A stretch of DNA of 64,000 nucleotides from Stenotrophomonas ginsengisoli (GCF_001431485.1 NZ_LDJM01000014.1:53160-117159); one strand, 5' to 3'. Counted from the first letter of the stretch, positions 7,740 to 16,033 are shown. The notes: a model not told the origin generated them from the sequence alone. A program made the numbers and translations.

Positions 7740-9550
7740 GGCTGTTGTGCCCCGCCACTGCCATCACGGGTGCCACCGAACACCCCGCTGGCCGACCAGC
7801 CCGCATTGGCATCATCAGCCGAGAAGGTACCGATCATCGCGGCCGCCGGGTCGCTGCCATCGGAGGCAAAACCGGCCTGGTACTGGCCGTTGATATCGGC
7901 ACCGTCACTCAACTCCCCCTGGAAGCCCCAGGCCAGCATGCCGCTGTTGTTGATGTCCAGATTGCTGCTGCCAAAGCTGCGGCCATCGAAATTACTGATC
8001 TGCAGGCTGCCCTGGCCACTGCCAAAATCCACCACCGCCTGGAAATCGCCCTGTACGCCATGGGTGATGTCCACCCCATCACTGACCATGCCCACCGCAT
8101 GGCCGTTGTAGGTGGCCTGCCCGCTCTGCGGCAGCTCGGCCACCTCGCTGAGCTGGCCTGCCACCCAGTAACCATCAAAGGGGCCATAGCTGGTGCCATT
8201 GCCCTCGATGCCGGCATTCCAGCGGCCCCAGGTCAGGTAATCGCAGTCACACAGCAGGGTCGGATCGGCAGCCGACTGCAGGGTATTGGGCGCATTCGGA
8301 TCAAGGGTGATGTTGCTGCCATCAAAATCATTGTCAGCGGCATAACGGCCCTCGCTGCCTTCCAGCTCCCAGCTCAGTCCCTCCCACTGCATGGGGGAAA
8401 TCCGTGCACTGACCGTGCTGTTGGCGGTGCTGAAGGTCAGCTCTGCGGTACCCGGCATACGCGTCTGGCCACTGGCATCCAGCGCCCCGGCAAAGCCGCG
8501 ATAGCTGCCCTCCAGGGTTTGTGCGGGTGCCGGCGCAGGCGCAGGCTCTGGAGCGGGTGCAGGCGCAGGTTCCGGGGCCGGCGCGGGAGCAGGCTCTGGA
8601 GCGGGTGCAGGCGCAGGTTCCGGGGCCGGTGCGGGAGCAGGCTCTGGAGCGGGTGCAGGCGCAGGTTCCGGAGCAGGTGCCGGCGGCTGCGGCATTGGCG
8701 AAGGCACATCGACAGGAGGCAATTGACGGATCAACTCCAGCAACTGCTGCTGCAGCTGCTGCTCGGCCAGTGCCAACCCGGGGCTGCCATCGGTCTGCAG
8801 CGGTTGGCTGCGGTCGGTGGTGTCCTCGGGCATCGGTGCCCCACTGAATCCGGCCAGCCCATTGGGCGCAGCGCCCAGGCCACCTGCATCACCGGCCAGG
8901 GGTTGGCCGGCACCCGGAGCACCGGCAGGCACCTGACCGGGGTTGAGCGGTTGCTGGATCGACGCATGGCGGATCACCCCGCAGCCATCGCCATCGGTAC
9001 TGACCAACATCGATTGCCCGCCTGCCGACAACGCGCCACCGGCACCGTTGTTGCAGCTCAGGCTGACCCCATCACCGTAATGCAGGTCGATGCGCAGCGG
9101 CCCCGGGCCGTCACCGGGCAGGGCGAAATCCACGATCGCGCCACGGATGCCGGCGACCCCCACCGGCGTCTTCACCGTGGCCGACCCGCCCGGCTTGGAT
9201 GCGGCGCCACCGATGAAACGCAACACACCCCTGCCGGCACTGGCCGCTACCCGCGCAGTCCCGCGCCGTGGGTCGTAGACGAACTCATCAATGGTCAGCG
9301 CCGAACGCGGGCCGATGGTGAAACTGGTGCCATCGGCCAGCAGGATCTGGACCACGCCGTTGGCATCGGTCTGGAAGTGCTGGTTGTGCAGCACATGGTC
9401 GCCCAGGCGGACCTGGCGCAGTGCGCCTTGGCCGCTGCGGCTGCTGGCCGCCGGCGAAACACCGGCAGCGGTGCCCACCTGTTGCGCCCAGGCCGGCACG
9501 CTGAGCAGCAGTGCGCTGGTGATGGCGATGGTCTGTGTGTGCTTGGCCAT
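7736..9550 (-). CDS. Secreted FecR-domain protein with TbpB-like C-terminal barrel (candidate Slam/T11SS cargo)
   Basis: This 604-residue protein has a type I signal peptide (about 1-23, cleavage after PAWA) and no lipobox cysteine. A FecR domain spans about 45-140 (LADGTSFTIGPRSALTIDEF, then TVKTPVGVAGIRGAIVDF). A disordered region, a 60-residue PAPAPEP linker (about 290-360) and a glycine-rich beta region to the end follow. The last 130 residues (YWVAGQLSEVAELP, GQATYNGHAVGMV, QISNFDGRSF, MIGTFSADDANAG, SASGVFGGTRDG) have the repeat-and-turn pattern of transferrin-binding-protein-B-like eight-stranded barrels, the domain shared by Slam substrates. ATG at 9550 has GAGG 7 bp upstream, inside the stop of the barrel gene. 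I infer that it is exported through the neighbouring barrel. FecR assignment is sure; the TbpB-like one is by eye. Confidence 0.8.
   Translation of the reverse strand: MAKHTQTIAITSALLLSVPAWAQQVGTAAGVSPAASSRSGQGALRQVRLGDHVLHNQHFQTDANGVVQILLADGTSFTIGPRSALTIDEFVYDPRRGTARVAASAGRGVLRFIGGAASKPGGSATVKTPVGVAGIRGAIVDFALPGDGPGPLRIDLHYGDGVSLSCNNGAGGALSAGGQSMLVSTDGDGCGVIRHASIQQPLNPGQVPAGAPGAGQPLAGDAGGLGAAPNGLAGFSGAPMPEDTTDRSQPLQTDGSPGLALAEQQLQQQLLELIRQLPPVDVPSPMPQPPAPAPEPAPAPAPEPAPAPAPEPAPAPAPEPAPAPAPEPAPAPAPEPAPAPAPAQTLEGSYRGFAGALDASGQTRMPGTAELTFSTANSTVSARISPMQWEGLSWELEGSEGRYAADNDFDGSNITLDPNAPNTLQSAADPTLLCDCDYLTWGRWNAGIEGNGTSYGPFDGYWVAGQLSEVAELPQSGQATYNGHAVGMVSDGVDITHGVQGDFQAVVDFGSGQGSLQISNFDGRSFGSSNLDINNSGMLAWGFQGELSDGADINGQYQAGFASDGSDPAAAMIGTFSADDANAGWSASGVFGGTRDGSGGAQQP
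8541..8684 (-). repeat. 48-bp tandem repeat coding the PAPAPEP linker
   Basis: Three near-identical direct repeats of 48 bp begin at 8541, 8589 and 8637, each coding 16 residues of Pro-Ala with Glu. Flanking degenerate copies extend the linker on both sides. Such repeats change copy number by slippage or recombination, so linker length between the FecR and barrel domains may vary between strains. Confidence 0.85.
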
Positions 9551-9558
9551 GGGAATCC

Positions 9559-10956
9559 TCAAAACTGCCAGGCCAGCGACATGCCGGCATAACGGTTGCT
9601 GTAGTCACGCAACGCGTAATTGGACTGCACGCGGCGCCAACCGGCGTACAGCTGCAACTGGGTGGCCGGTGTCAACGGCACGCTGGTGACCCACTGCAGC
9701 AGCTGCTCATCGCTGCGCTGGGCATGCTGCGCATCGATCACCGGCATCGGCGCGTCGGCATGCCGCCAGGCCTGCTGCAGGCTCAGCGAACTGGTCCAGG
9801 GCTTGCCGCCCTGGCCCAGCAGCGGACGGTGGCGATGGCTGGCGCCCAGCTGCAGACGTGGCTCGTGATAGCTGTCCCACGCCGTGCGTGCATTGCGCTG
9901 TTCCCAGACCAAGCCGGCCATCCATTGCCAGTTGTCGCTGCCCTGCTGCGAGAACAGCACACTGCTGCGCCAACGCTGGCCGGAAAAATCACGTGCCGAG
10001 GCCGAAGCCGCCTGCGGGGTGTAACGCTCATCGCGCCAGTCCAGCCCCAGCTGCAGCGCCGACTGGCGCGCCACCGACCAGCGCAGGCCACTGCTGATGC
10101 CGTGGTTGTTCTGGTAACGGCTGCCATCGAGCCAGCTCTGTGCCAGCACCAGCGAGGTCCACCAGCGTCCCTGGCGCAGGCCTGTCGCCTCCACCGACAG
10201 GTCCGGGCCGATGCGCAGTTCGGCCATCTGGCTGTCCAGCCGGTCCAGCTCGCGGTAATGGTTGCTGCTGGCATTGAAGGCCACATCCAGCAGGTGGCCG
10301 CTGCCGCCCAGGGGCTGGCGCTGGCGCAGGCCCAGGGCCAGCTGGGTGCTCTGGTCACTGGCCGCACGGGCTTCGGGAGCCAGCTCGAACTCCAGCCCGT
10401 TGAGGCTGATGCTGCCGATATCCGGCGCGGCGTTGGCATTGCTCTCCGCCCGCAGGCCGATGCTGGCGCGGCCACTGAAGCCCCCTTGCTGGCGGCGCTG
10501 CCCGGTGATCTGGGCCAGATAGCCGTTGATGCGCAGGCGCACATTGTCCGGAGTGTCGGCACGCGCCAGTACCTGCGCAAACAAGGCCTCGGCCTGGGCC
10601 TGGGCGCCAAGGCGGTAGTACAGCGCGGCCAGCTCCAGCTGCAGGCGTGGCGTGTCCGGATGCTGGATCAACAGGCGCTCGTAGGTGGCAATGGCCGCCT
10701 CGTAATCACCCAGCCGGGTGGACAGCACCGCATAGGCGAAGCCGGCGTCGATATCGCCCGGTTCGGCCAGGATGCGCTCGAACAACTGCCGCCGCTGCGC
10801 CTCCAGCACATCGACCTGGGCCGCATCGACCTGCGCCGGCAGGTTGTACTGCTGGTGCTGGGCATTCGCACTGCCGGCAAACACCCCGCCCAACACCGCC
10901 ACCATCCAGGCGGCCTTGCCACGCCCTCGCACGACCTTGCTGCAAGCCTTTGCCAT
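9559..10956 (-). CDS. Slam-like outer-membrane protein: TPR domain plus C-terminal beta-barrel
   Basis: This 465-residue protein has a signal peptide (about 1-32, GSANA/QH). Tetratricopeptide-like helices follow at about 45-155 (AFAYAVLSTRLGDYEAAIAT, LELAALYYRLGAQAQAEALF). A C-terminal region of about 300 residues shows alternating polar/apolar strands and ends in a terminal phenylalanine (GMSLAWQF), the signal for outer-membrane barrel insertion. TPR followed by a roughly 14-strand barrel is the layout of surface lipoprotein assembly modulators (Slam, DUF560). It is the first gene of an operon with a FecR/TbpB-like secreted protein and a CHASE2 cyclase. ATG at 10956 was chosen for its signal peptide and the purine-rich GGGAAACGGGG upstream. 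A generic TPR/OM-barrel protein is the alternative. Confidence 0.7.
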   Translation of the reverse strand: MAKACSKVVRGRGKAAWMVAVLGGVFAGSANAQHQQYNLPAQVDAAQVDVLEAQRRQLFERILAEPGDIDAGFAYAVLSTRLGDYEAAIATYERLLIQHPDTPRLQLELAALYYRLGAQAQAEALFAQVLARADTPDNVRLRINGYLAQITGQRRQQGGFSGRASIGLRAESNANAAPDIGSISLNGLEFELAPEARAASDQSTQLALGLRQRQPLGGSGHLLDVAFNASSNHYRELDRLDSQMAELRIGPDLSVEATGLRQGRWWTSLVLAQSWLDGSRYQNNHGISSGLRWSVARQSALQLGLDWRDERYTPQAASASARDFSGQRWRSSVLFSQQGSDNWQWMAGLVWEQRNARTAWDSYHEPRLQLGASHRHRPLLGQGGKPWTSSLSLQQAWRHADAPMPVIDAQHAQRSDEQLLQWVTSVPLTPATQLQLYAGWRRVQSNYALRDYSNRYAGMSLAWQF

Positions 10957-11120
10957 CCCCGTTTCCCTGCCCCCGGATTGCCGCTGGACAACCGTCAATG
11001 TTCGATAAACGTCACATTCTCGCCGAGCGTGGCATGCCTGCGTAAGAGCACAGTCAGACAAGGACTGGCCAGACCAGCAACCGCACGCTACCGTGCGCCG
11101 ACCTCCCCGTGTGTACTGCC

Positions 11121-11762
11121 ATGTCCCGCCACCCTGCCGATACCGCCCTGATCGTCGTCGACCTGCAGCCGGACTTCATGCCCGGCGGGGCCCTGCCCTG
11201 CCACCAGGGCGACGCCATCGTTGCACCGATTGCCGCGCTGCTGGCCAGCGGCCGCTACCAGACCGTAGTGGCCACCCAGGACTGGCATCCGGCCAACCAT
11301 GCCTCCTTTGCCAGCCAGCACCCGGGCCACGCCGCCTTCGAGCAGATCATGCTGCACGGCCAGGCGCAGACCCTGTGGCCGGACCATTGCGTGGCCGGCA
11401 GCGCCGGTGCCGCGCTTGCAGAAGCAGTCAACTGGGATGCGGCCGACCTGATCCTGCGCAAGGGCAGCAATGCCCAGGTCGACTCCTACAGCGCCTTGTT
11501 CGAAAACCATGGCCCGGATGGCCAGCGCCCGGCCACCGGCCTGGCCGGCTGGCTGCGCGAACGCGGCATCAGCAGCGTCCACGTCTGTGGCCTGGCCCGC
11601 GACTACTGCGTGCTGTGGAGCGCCCAGGACGCCGCCGCTGCCGGCTTCAAGGTGACGTTCCTGTGGGACCTGACCCGACCGGTCAGCCCCGATGGCGACG
11701 CCCCGACCCGCACCGCCCTGGAAACGGCCGGCATCCGGATCGTTGAGGGGGAGTGCCAGTAA
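11121..11762 (+). CDS. pncA: Nicotinamidase PncA
   Basis: PncA hydrolyses nicotinamide to nicotinate and ammonia in NAD salvage. At 213 residues it has family length and all key residues: the general-base Asp in ALIVVDLQPDFMPGGAL, the metal-binding Asp/His set in TQDWHPANHASF, the Lys in LILRKGSN and the nucleophilic Cys in VCGLARDYCV. The DYSAL-type segment (DSYSALFEN) is also typical. ATG at 11121 gives the usual N-terminus; a GTG 12 bases earlier is in frame but adds nothing. The stop codon TAA is also the first three bases of the first unit of the 77-bp repeat array that follows. The gene converges on purU. Confidence 0.95.
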   Translation: MSRHPADTALIVVDLQPDFMPGGALPCHQGDAIVAPIAALLASGRYQTVVATQDWHPANHASFASQHPGHAAFEQIMLHGQAQTLWPDHCVAGSAGAALAEAVNWDAADLILRKGSNAQVDSYSALFENHGPDGQRPATGLAGWLRERGISSVHVCGLARDYCVLWSAQDAAAAGFKVTFLWDLTRPVSPDGDAPTRTALETAGIRIVEGECQ

Positions 11763-12275
11763 CGAGTTGCGAGGAAAGAGAAACGAGTGAAGCCACAGCC
11801 GGCTCCCCCTCGTTCCTCGTTACTCCTCCGGGCAAGTAACGAGTAGTGAGGAAAGAGGAACGAGTGAAGCCACAGCAGGCTTCCTCTCGTTTCTCGCTAC
11901 GCTTCCGGGCAAGTAACGAGTAGTGAGGAAAGAGGAACGAGTGAAGCCACAGCCGGCTCTCACTCGTTCCTCGTTACTCCTCCGGGCAAGTAACGAGTTG
12001 CGAGGAAAGAGGAACGAGTAAAGCCACAGCAGGCTTCCTCTCGTTTCTCACTACGCTTCCGGGCAAGTAACGAGTAGTGAGGAAAGAGGAACGAGTGAAG
12101 CCACAGCCGGCTCTCACTCGTTCCTCGTTACTCCTCCGGGCAAGTAACGAGTTGTGAGGAAAGAGGAACGAGTGAAGCCACAGCAGGCTTCCTCTCGTTC
12201 CTCGTTACTCCTCACTCGTTGCTCGCGGTTACCCACTCGTTCCTCGCCACCCCCACTCGTTCTTCGCTACTAACG
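11760..12275. repeat. Array of 77-bp palindromic repeats (AACGAG family)
   Basis: Five full 77-bp units start at 11760, 11837, 11914, 11991 and 12068. A sixth diverging unit starts at 12145, with degenerate CTCGTT fragments to about 12275. Units 3 and 5 are identical. Two types alternate (loop CCGGCTC versus AGGCTTC), so the higher-order period is 154 bp. Each unit can fold: GAGGAACGAGTG pairs with CACTCGTTCCTC in type A, and GAAGCC with GGCTTC in type B. There are no spacers, no open frame and no CRISPR character. The array fills the convergent pncA-purU gap and supplies both stop codons. The same motifs flank the S23 gene at 17.0-17.6 kb. Confidence 0.95.
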
Positions 12276-13121
12276 GAACACCACCGTGCGGTGGCCGTTG
12301 AGCAGGATGCGGTGCTCGACATGGCGTCGGACGGCACGGGCCAGCACCTGGGATTCGGTATCACTGCCCAGGCGGACCAGGTCGGCCGGGGTCATGGCGT
12401 GGTCCACACGGGCCACGTCCTGCTCGATGATCGGGCCTTCGTCCAGGTCGTCGGTGACGTAGTGGGCAGTGGCGCCGATGATCTTGACCCCACGGGCGTG
12501 GGCCTGGTGATACGGCTGGGCGCCCTTGAAGCTGGGCAGGAAGCTGTGGTGGATGTTGATCGCCTTGCCGGCCAGCGTCTGGCACAGACGTGGCGAGAGG
12601 ATCTGCATGTAGCGGGCCAGCACCACCAGATCGATGTTCTCGCGCTGCACCAGGTCGATGATCTGCTGCTCCTGCGCCGCACGGCTGTCCGCATCCACCG
12701 GCAGGTGGTGAAACGGCACACCGTAGGAAGTAGCCAGCGGGCCGAAGTCCGGGTGGTTGGAGGCCACCGCGGCAATCTCCACATTGAGCTGGCGGCTGTG
12801 GCTGCGGAACAGCAGGTCATTCAGGCAATGGCCCTGCTTGCTCACCAGCACCAGCAGGCGCGCCGGCTTGCGCGCATCGTGCAGTTGCCATTGCATGTCG
12901 AACTCGGCGGCAAGCACGGCAAACTGCGCCTGTACCGCCTCCCGTGCGGCCTGGCCGAGGGAGAAGTGCACACGCAGGAAGAAGCGCCCGCTCTCCTCGT
13001 CGCCGAACTGCTGGGCATCGAGGATATTGCAGCCGGCCTGGAACAACAGGCCGGAAACACGGTAGACAATCCCGGTGCGATCCGGGCAGGACAGGGTCAG
13101 GATGTAATCGTTCTGGCTCAT
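12270..13121 (-). CDS. purU: Formyltetrahydrofolate deformylase PurU
   Basis: PurU hydrolyses 10-formyl-THF to THF and formate, balancing one-carbon pools and feeding formate to purine synthesis. The 283-residue product has an N-terminal ACT domain (about 1-80, LTLSCPDRTGIVYRVSGLL) and a C-terminal formyltransferase-like domain. In the latter INIHHSFLPSFKG and the Asp of TDDLDEGPII supply the catalytic Asn-His-Asp set. ATG at 13121 gives the standard MSQNDYILTL start; a longer frame has no family match. The TAG stop lies inside the last degenerate piece of the repeat array, so its C-terminus may have been set by repeat insertion. Confidence 0.96.
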   Translation of the reverse strand: MSQNDYILTLSCPDRTGIVYRVSGLLFQAGCNILDAQQFGDEESGRFFLRVHFSLGQAAREAVQAQFAVLAAEFDMQWQLHDARKPARLLVLVSKQGHCLNDLLFRSHSRQLNVEIAAVASNHPDFGPLATSYGVPFHHLPVDADSRAAQEQQIIDLVQRENIDLVVLARYMQILSPRLCQTLAGKAINIHHSFLPSFKGAQPYHQAHARGVKIIGATAHYVTDDLDEGPIIEQDVARVDHAMTPADLVRLGSDTESQVLARAVRRHVEHRILLNGHRTVVFR

Positions 13122-13189
13122 CGCCTGAAGTCTAGGGCAAGCAGATGCTGCTCTGCACAACGGTCACCACTGCAACCGTTGCTGCCGGC

Positions 13190-13438
13190 TCAAGGCACAT
13201 CACGCACGCACAGGCGCACCAGCCGGGCCACCAGCGGGCGCACCAGCAGCACGCAGGCAAAGGCCACCGGCATCGCCAGTACATAGGCGCGTCCAACCCG
13301 GCCCGGCAAGCCCGCATCAATACCGGTATTGGCCACGGTGATCACCGTACACATCAGCAGCGCCATGATCGCCGCCATCCAGAAGGCGAACACCAGCGGC
13401 ATCATCTTCGGCGGCAGCCGCCAGTCACGCCGGCTCAT
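13190..13438 (-). CDS. DUF2798-type small membrane protein
   Basis: This 82-residue protein has two predicted membrane helices (about 10-33 and 48-72), a basic N-terminus (MSRRDWRLPPKMMP) and a second helix ending in VRPLVARLV. The two-helix pattern with a short loop after the first helix fits DUF2798 proteins, whose function is unknown. The ATG overlaps the stop of the upstream flavin oxidoreductase as ATGA, indicating translational coupling and probably a shared role or regulation. The family call is by pattern only. Confidence 0.75.
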   Translation of the reverse strand: MSRRDWRLPPKMMPLVFAFWMAAIMALLMCTVITVANTGIDAGLPGRVGRAYVLAMPVAFACVLLVRPLVARLVRLCVRDVP

Positions 13439-14529
13439 GCGAACACCCCGCGCGCAGTGCGCGGCTCGCAACGCCGGTACTGCGGGGCCGCGGTCACCGT
13501 GGCGCCCAGCGCAGCGGCGGCATGCCAGGGCCAGCGAGGGTTGTAGAGGATGCCGCGGGCAATGCCGATCGCATCGGCCTGGCCACTGGCAACAATGCCT
13601 TCGGCATGGGTCGGCTCGGTGATCATGCCCACCGCGATCACCGGCATGCCCACCTGCGCCTTGATCGCCTGGGCCAGCGGCACCTGGTAACCCGGGCCGA
13701 CCGCAATCTGCTGGCGCGCATCCAGGCCACCGCTGGAGACATGCAGGAAATGGCAGCCACGCGCGTCCAACACACGGGCCAGTTCGATGCTCTGGGCCAG
13801 GTCCCAGCCGCCTGCCACCCAGTCGGTGGCCGAGATTCGCACGCCCACCGCCATGCCATCGCCGACTGCAGCCTTGATGGCATCAAACACCGCCAGCAGC
13901 AGGGCCATGCGGTTTTCCAGGCTGCCGCCCCAGCGGTCGCTGCGCGTGTTGCTCAATGGTGACAGGAACTGGTGCAGCAGATAACCGTGGGCGGCATGGA
14001 TCTCGATCAGCTCCAGGCCAAGCGCCTGCGCCCGCGTTGCCGCACTGACGAAGTCGGCAATCAGCGCATCGATACCCGCCTGGTCCAGGGCCTGCGGGGC
14101 AGCTTCGTGCGCGGCATATGGCTGCGCACTGGCCGACACCGTCGGCCAGCTGCGCGCATCGTCAGCGGCCATCTGTGCCCCGCCCTCCCAGGGGCGGTGG
14201 CAGGATGCCTTGCGTCCGGCATGGGCCAGCTGGATGCCCAGCGGCATCGCCGACCACTGGCGGATGCCGGCCAGCACCGGCTGCCAGGCCGCCTGGCAGG
14301 CCTCATCCCACAGGCCGGTATCGGCCCAGCTGATGCGCCCGTTGGCCTGCACCGCGGTGGCTTCGATGATCAACAGGCCAGCTCCGGACTGGGCCAACTG
14401 GCCGTAATGCATGGCATGCCAGCTGCCGGCATGACCGTTGTCGGCCGAGTACTGGCACATCGGCGCAATCACGATGCGGTTGGACAGGGTCAGCGGGCCC
14501 AGGGCAAGGGGCGAGAACAGGTGGCTCAT
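13435..14529 (-). CDS. Old Yellow Enzyme family NADH:flavin oxidoreductase (YqjM/XenA class)
   Basis: This 364-residue TIM-barrel flavoenzyme carries the hallmarks of the YqjM (thermophilic-like) OYE class: Cys in APMCQYSADNG, which modulates FMN potential, and HAGRKA near residue 105. Also seen are the substrate-binding HAAHGYLLHQFLSPLSN with its paired histidine motif, SDRWGGSLENR, and the phosphate-binding GQADAIGIARGILYNP. It should reduce activated C=C bonds of enals, enones, maleimides or nitroaromatics using NADPH. The substrate in the cell is unknown. It overlaps a DUF2798 membrane protein gene. I leave the symbol blank because namA, xenA and yqjM cannot be separated by eye. Confidence 0.93.
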   Translation of the reverse strand: MSHLFSPLALGPLTLSNRIVIAPMCQYSADNGHAGSWHAMHYGQLAQSGAGLLIIEATAVQANGRISWADTGLWDEACQAAWQPVLAGIRQWSAMPLGIQLAHAGRKASCHRPWEGGAQMAADDARSWPTVSASAQPYAAHEAAPQALDQAGIDALIADFVSAATRAQALGLELIEIHAAHGYLLHQFLSPLSNTRSDRWGGSLENRMALLLAVFDAIKAAVGDGMAVGVRISATDWVAGGWDLAQSIELARVLDARGCHFLHVSSGGLDARQQIAVGPGYQVPLAQAIKAQVGMPVIAVGMITEPTHAEGIVASGQADAIGIARGILYNPRWPWHAAAALGATVTAAPQYRRCEPRTARGVFA

Positions 14530-14621
14530 GGGAATTCCAGCGGCAGGGCGTTCAGCCTGTCATTGCAGCGCGGCGGCCGCCGGCCGGCAAGGGGCAGCGG
14601 CGCAACAGCGTGTTGTGGGCC

Positions 14622-15428
14622 TCAGCCCAGGGCCCGGGCCAGGGCGGTGGCGATGTCGTCCTCGCACTTGAGCTGGGCCAGGTCATCGGCCCGGGTCACG
14701 CCACGGTTGAGGATGGCGATGGGCCGCTGCGCAGCGGCGGCCGCCTTGAGGAAGCGGAAGCCGGACCAGACCATCAGCGAGGAACCGACCACCAACACCG
14801 CATCGGACGCGTCAAGGTGGGCCTGCACCGCGGCGACCCGCTGCCTGGGCACAGACTCGCCGAAGAACACCACGTCGGGTTTGAGCAGGCCGCCACAGCG
14901 CACACAGGCCGGCACGTGGAAGCTGGAAAAATCGACCTCGTCCAGGTCGGCATCACCATCGGGCGCCAGACCGGCCGGTCGGTCCACCCAGGACGGGTTG
15001 GCGGCCACCAGGGCCTGCTGGAAATCCGTACGTGCACTGCGCGTGCCACAGCCCAGGCAGACGATGGCATCGAGCCGGCCGTGCAGGTCGATGACACCGG
15101 TGCTGCCGGCGGCCTGGTGCAGCCCATCCACGTTCTGGGTCACCAGGGCCTGCACGCGCCCACGCTGTTGCAGCGTGGCCAGCAGATGGTGGGCGGCATT
15201 GGGCCGGGCCATGCCGAAACGTGGCCAGCCCACCAGCGAACGCGCCCAGTAACGGCGTCGCCCCGCCTCGCTGCCGGTGAAGGCCTGGAAGGTCATCGGC
15301 GGCGGCCGTTTCCAGGCCCCGTCACGGTCGCGATAGTCGGGGATGCCCGAGCCGGTGCTGATGCCGGCACCGGTAATCACCAGCAGGCGCCGGTGGGCAG
15401 CAATGAAGGCGGGAAGGGTCTGGGTCAT
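14622..15428 (-). CDS. cobB: NAD-dependent protein deacylase (sirtuin)
   Basis: This 268-residue sirtuin has the Rossmann NAD motif TGAGISTGSGIPDYRDRDG, the NVDGLHQAAGS signature, the catalytic histidine in DLHGRLD and two CxxC pairs (CLGC, CVRC) for the structural zinc. It also has the SLMVWSGFRF and AILNRGVTRAD ends of the NAD fold. A longer loop separates the zinc cysteines than in E. coli CobB, as in class II/SIRT4-like sirtuins. It would remove acetyl or other acyl groups from lysines. ATG at 15428 starts just before the conserved domain. It lies on the same strand as a thioesterase gene 41 bp upstream. The symbol is given in its general sense. Confidence 0.9.
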   Translation of the reverse strand: MTQTLPAFIAAHRRLLVITGAGISTGSGIPDYRDRDGAWKRPPPMTFQAFTGSEAGRRRYWARSLVGWPRFGMARPNAAHHLLATLQQRGRVQALVTQNVDGLHQAAGSTGVIDLHGRLDAIVCLGCGTRSARTDFQQALVAANPSWVDRPAGLAPDGDADLDEVDFSSFHVPACVRCGGLLKPDVVFFGESVPRQRVAAVQAHLDASDAVLVVGSSLMVWSGFRFLKAAAAAQRPIAILNRGVTRADDLAQLKCEDDIATALARALG

Positions 15429-15469
15429 CGACCCAGCCTGCCGCCTCACGCCAGTGCTGGCAAGCAGGC

Positions 15470-15889
15470 TCAGGCCTGGTCTGCGTCGTGGGTTGCCGGC
15501 ATGCGCGGCACCGCCGTCGGATGACCGTCAGCATCCAGTGCGATCATCACAAACTCACCGCGGGTACACAGCTTGCGGGTACCGGTCTGCAGGTCTTCGG
15601 TGACCAGTTCCACTTCCACTTTCATCGAGGTGCGGCCGACCGAGACGATGCGGCCGATGGTTTCCACCATCTGGCCGACGCGGATCGGCAGCTTGAAATC
15701 CACCTGGTCCGAGCGGGCGGTCACCACGGTGCGGCGCGAGTAGCGGGCCGCGGCGAGGAAGGCCGCCTTGTCCATCCAGGCCAGGGCCTGGCCACCAAAC
15801 AGGGTGCCCATGTGGTTGGTGTGGTTGGGGAACACGATCTCGGCCATGCGTACTTCCAACGGCGGATCAGTCTGCGGAATCGGGGTCAT
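15470..15889 (-). CDS. Acyl-CoA thioesterase (hotdog fold, YciA/ACOT type)
   Basis: This 139-residue single hotdog domain shows the family motif NHTNHMGTLFGGQALAWMD, in which the Asn/His and the Asp near the helix contribute to thioester hydrolysis. RTVVTARSDQVDFKLPIRVG and a C-terminal GEFVMIALD strand follow. It hydrolyses medium- or long-chain acyl-CoAs. ATG at 15889 gives the usual family length; the frame continues upstream without counterpart. It sits upstream of the sirtuin on the same strand. A hairpin (15966-16024) separates it from nrdB. Confidence 0.9.
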   Translation of the reverse strand: MTPIPQTDPPLEVRMAEIVFPNHTNHMGTLFGGQALAWMDKAAFLAAARYSRRTVVTARSDQVDFKLPIRVGQMVETIGRIVSVGRTSMKVEVELVTEDLQTGTRKLCTRGEFVMIALDADGHPTAVPRMPATHDADQA

Positions 15890-15965
15890 GTGATGTCTTT
15901 GGCTGTGCACCGCAGGCCACGGTAAGCGATACCGTGGCATGGGGCTGTGTGGGGACGCCAATTTT

Positions 15966-16024
15966 ACGCCCCCACCTGCTGAATACGGGCCAGCGGCATG
16001 TACAGCCATATTCAGCATGGGCGT
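15966..16024. repeat. Imperfect inverted repeat between nrdB and thioesterase genes
   Basis: ACGCCC ... GCTGAATA (15966-15985) pairs with TATTCAGC ... GGGCGT (16009-16024) around a loop of about 23 bases. It lies directly after nrdB. No U-run follows the stem in the nrdB direction, so an RNA 3'-end stabiliser or recombination remnant is as likely as a terminator. Confidence 0.5.
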
Positions 16025-16033
16025 TTTCCCGGC

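Noticed and set aside
5532..9550. FecIR-type iron-starvation sigma/anti-sigma pair
   Set aside because: No ECF sigma gene or TonB receptor is present, and the FecR domain is on an exported protein without a membrane helix.
9535..11151. 538-codon open frame on the plus strand
   Set aside because: Antisense to the TPR/barrel gene, with Gln/Arg/His/Ala-rich composition typical of shadow frames.
11760..12275. CRISPR array
   Set aside because: Units are contiguous, 77 bp long and themselves palindromic, with no unique spacers and no cas genes nearby.
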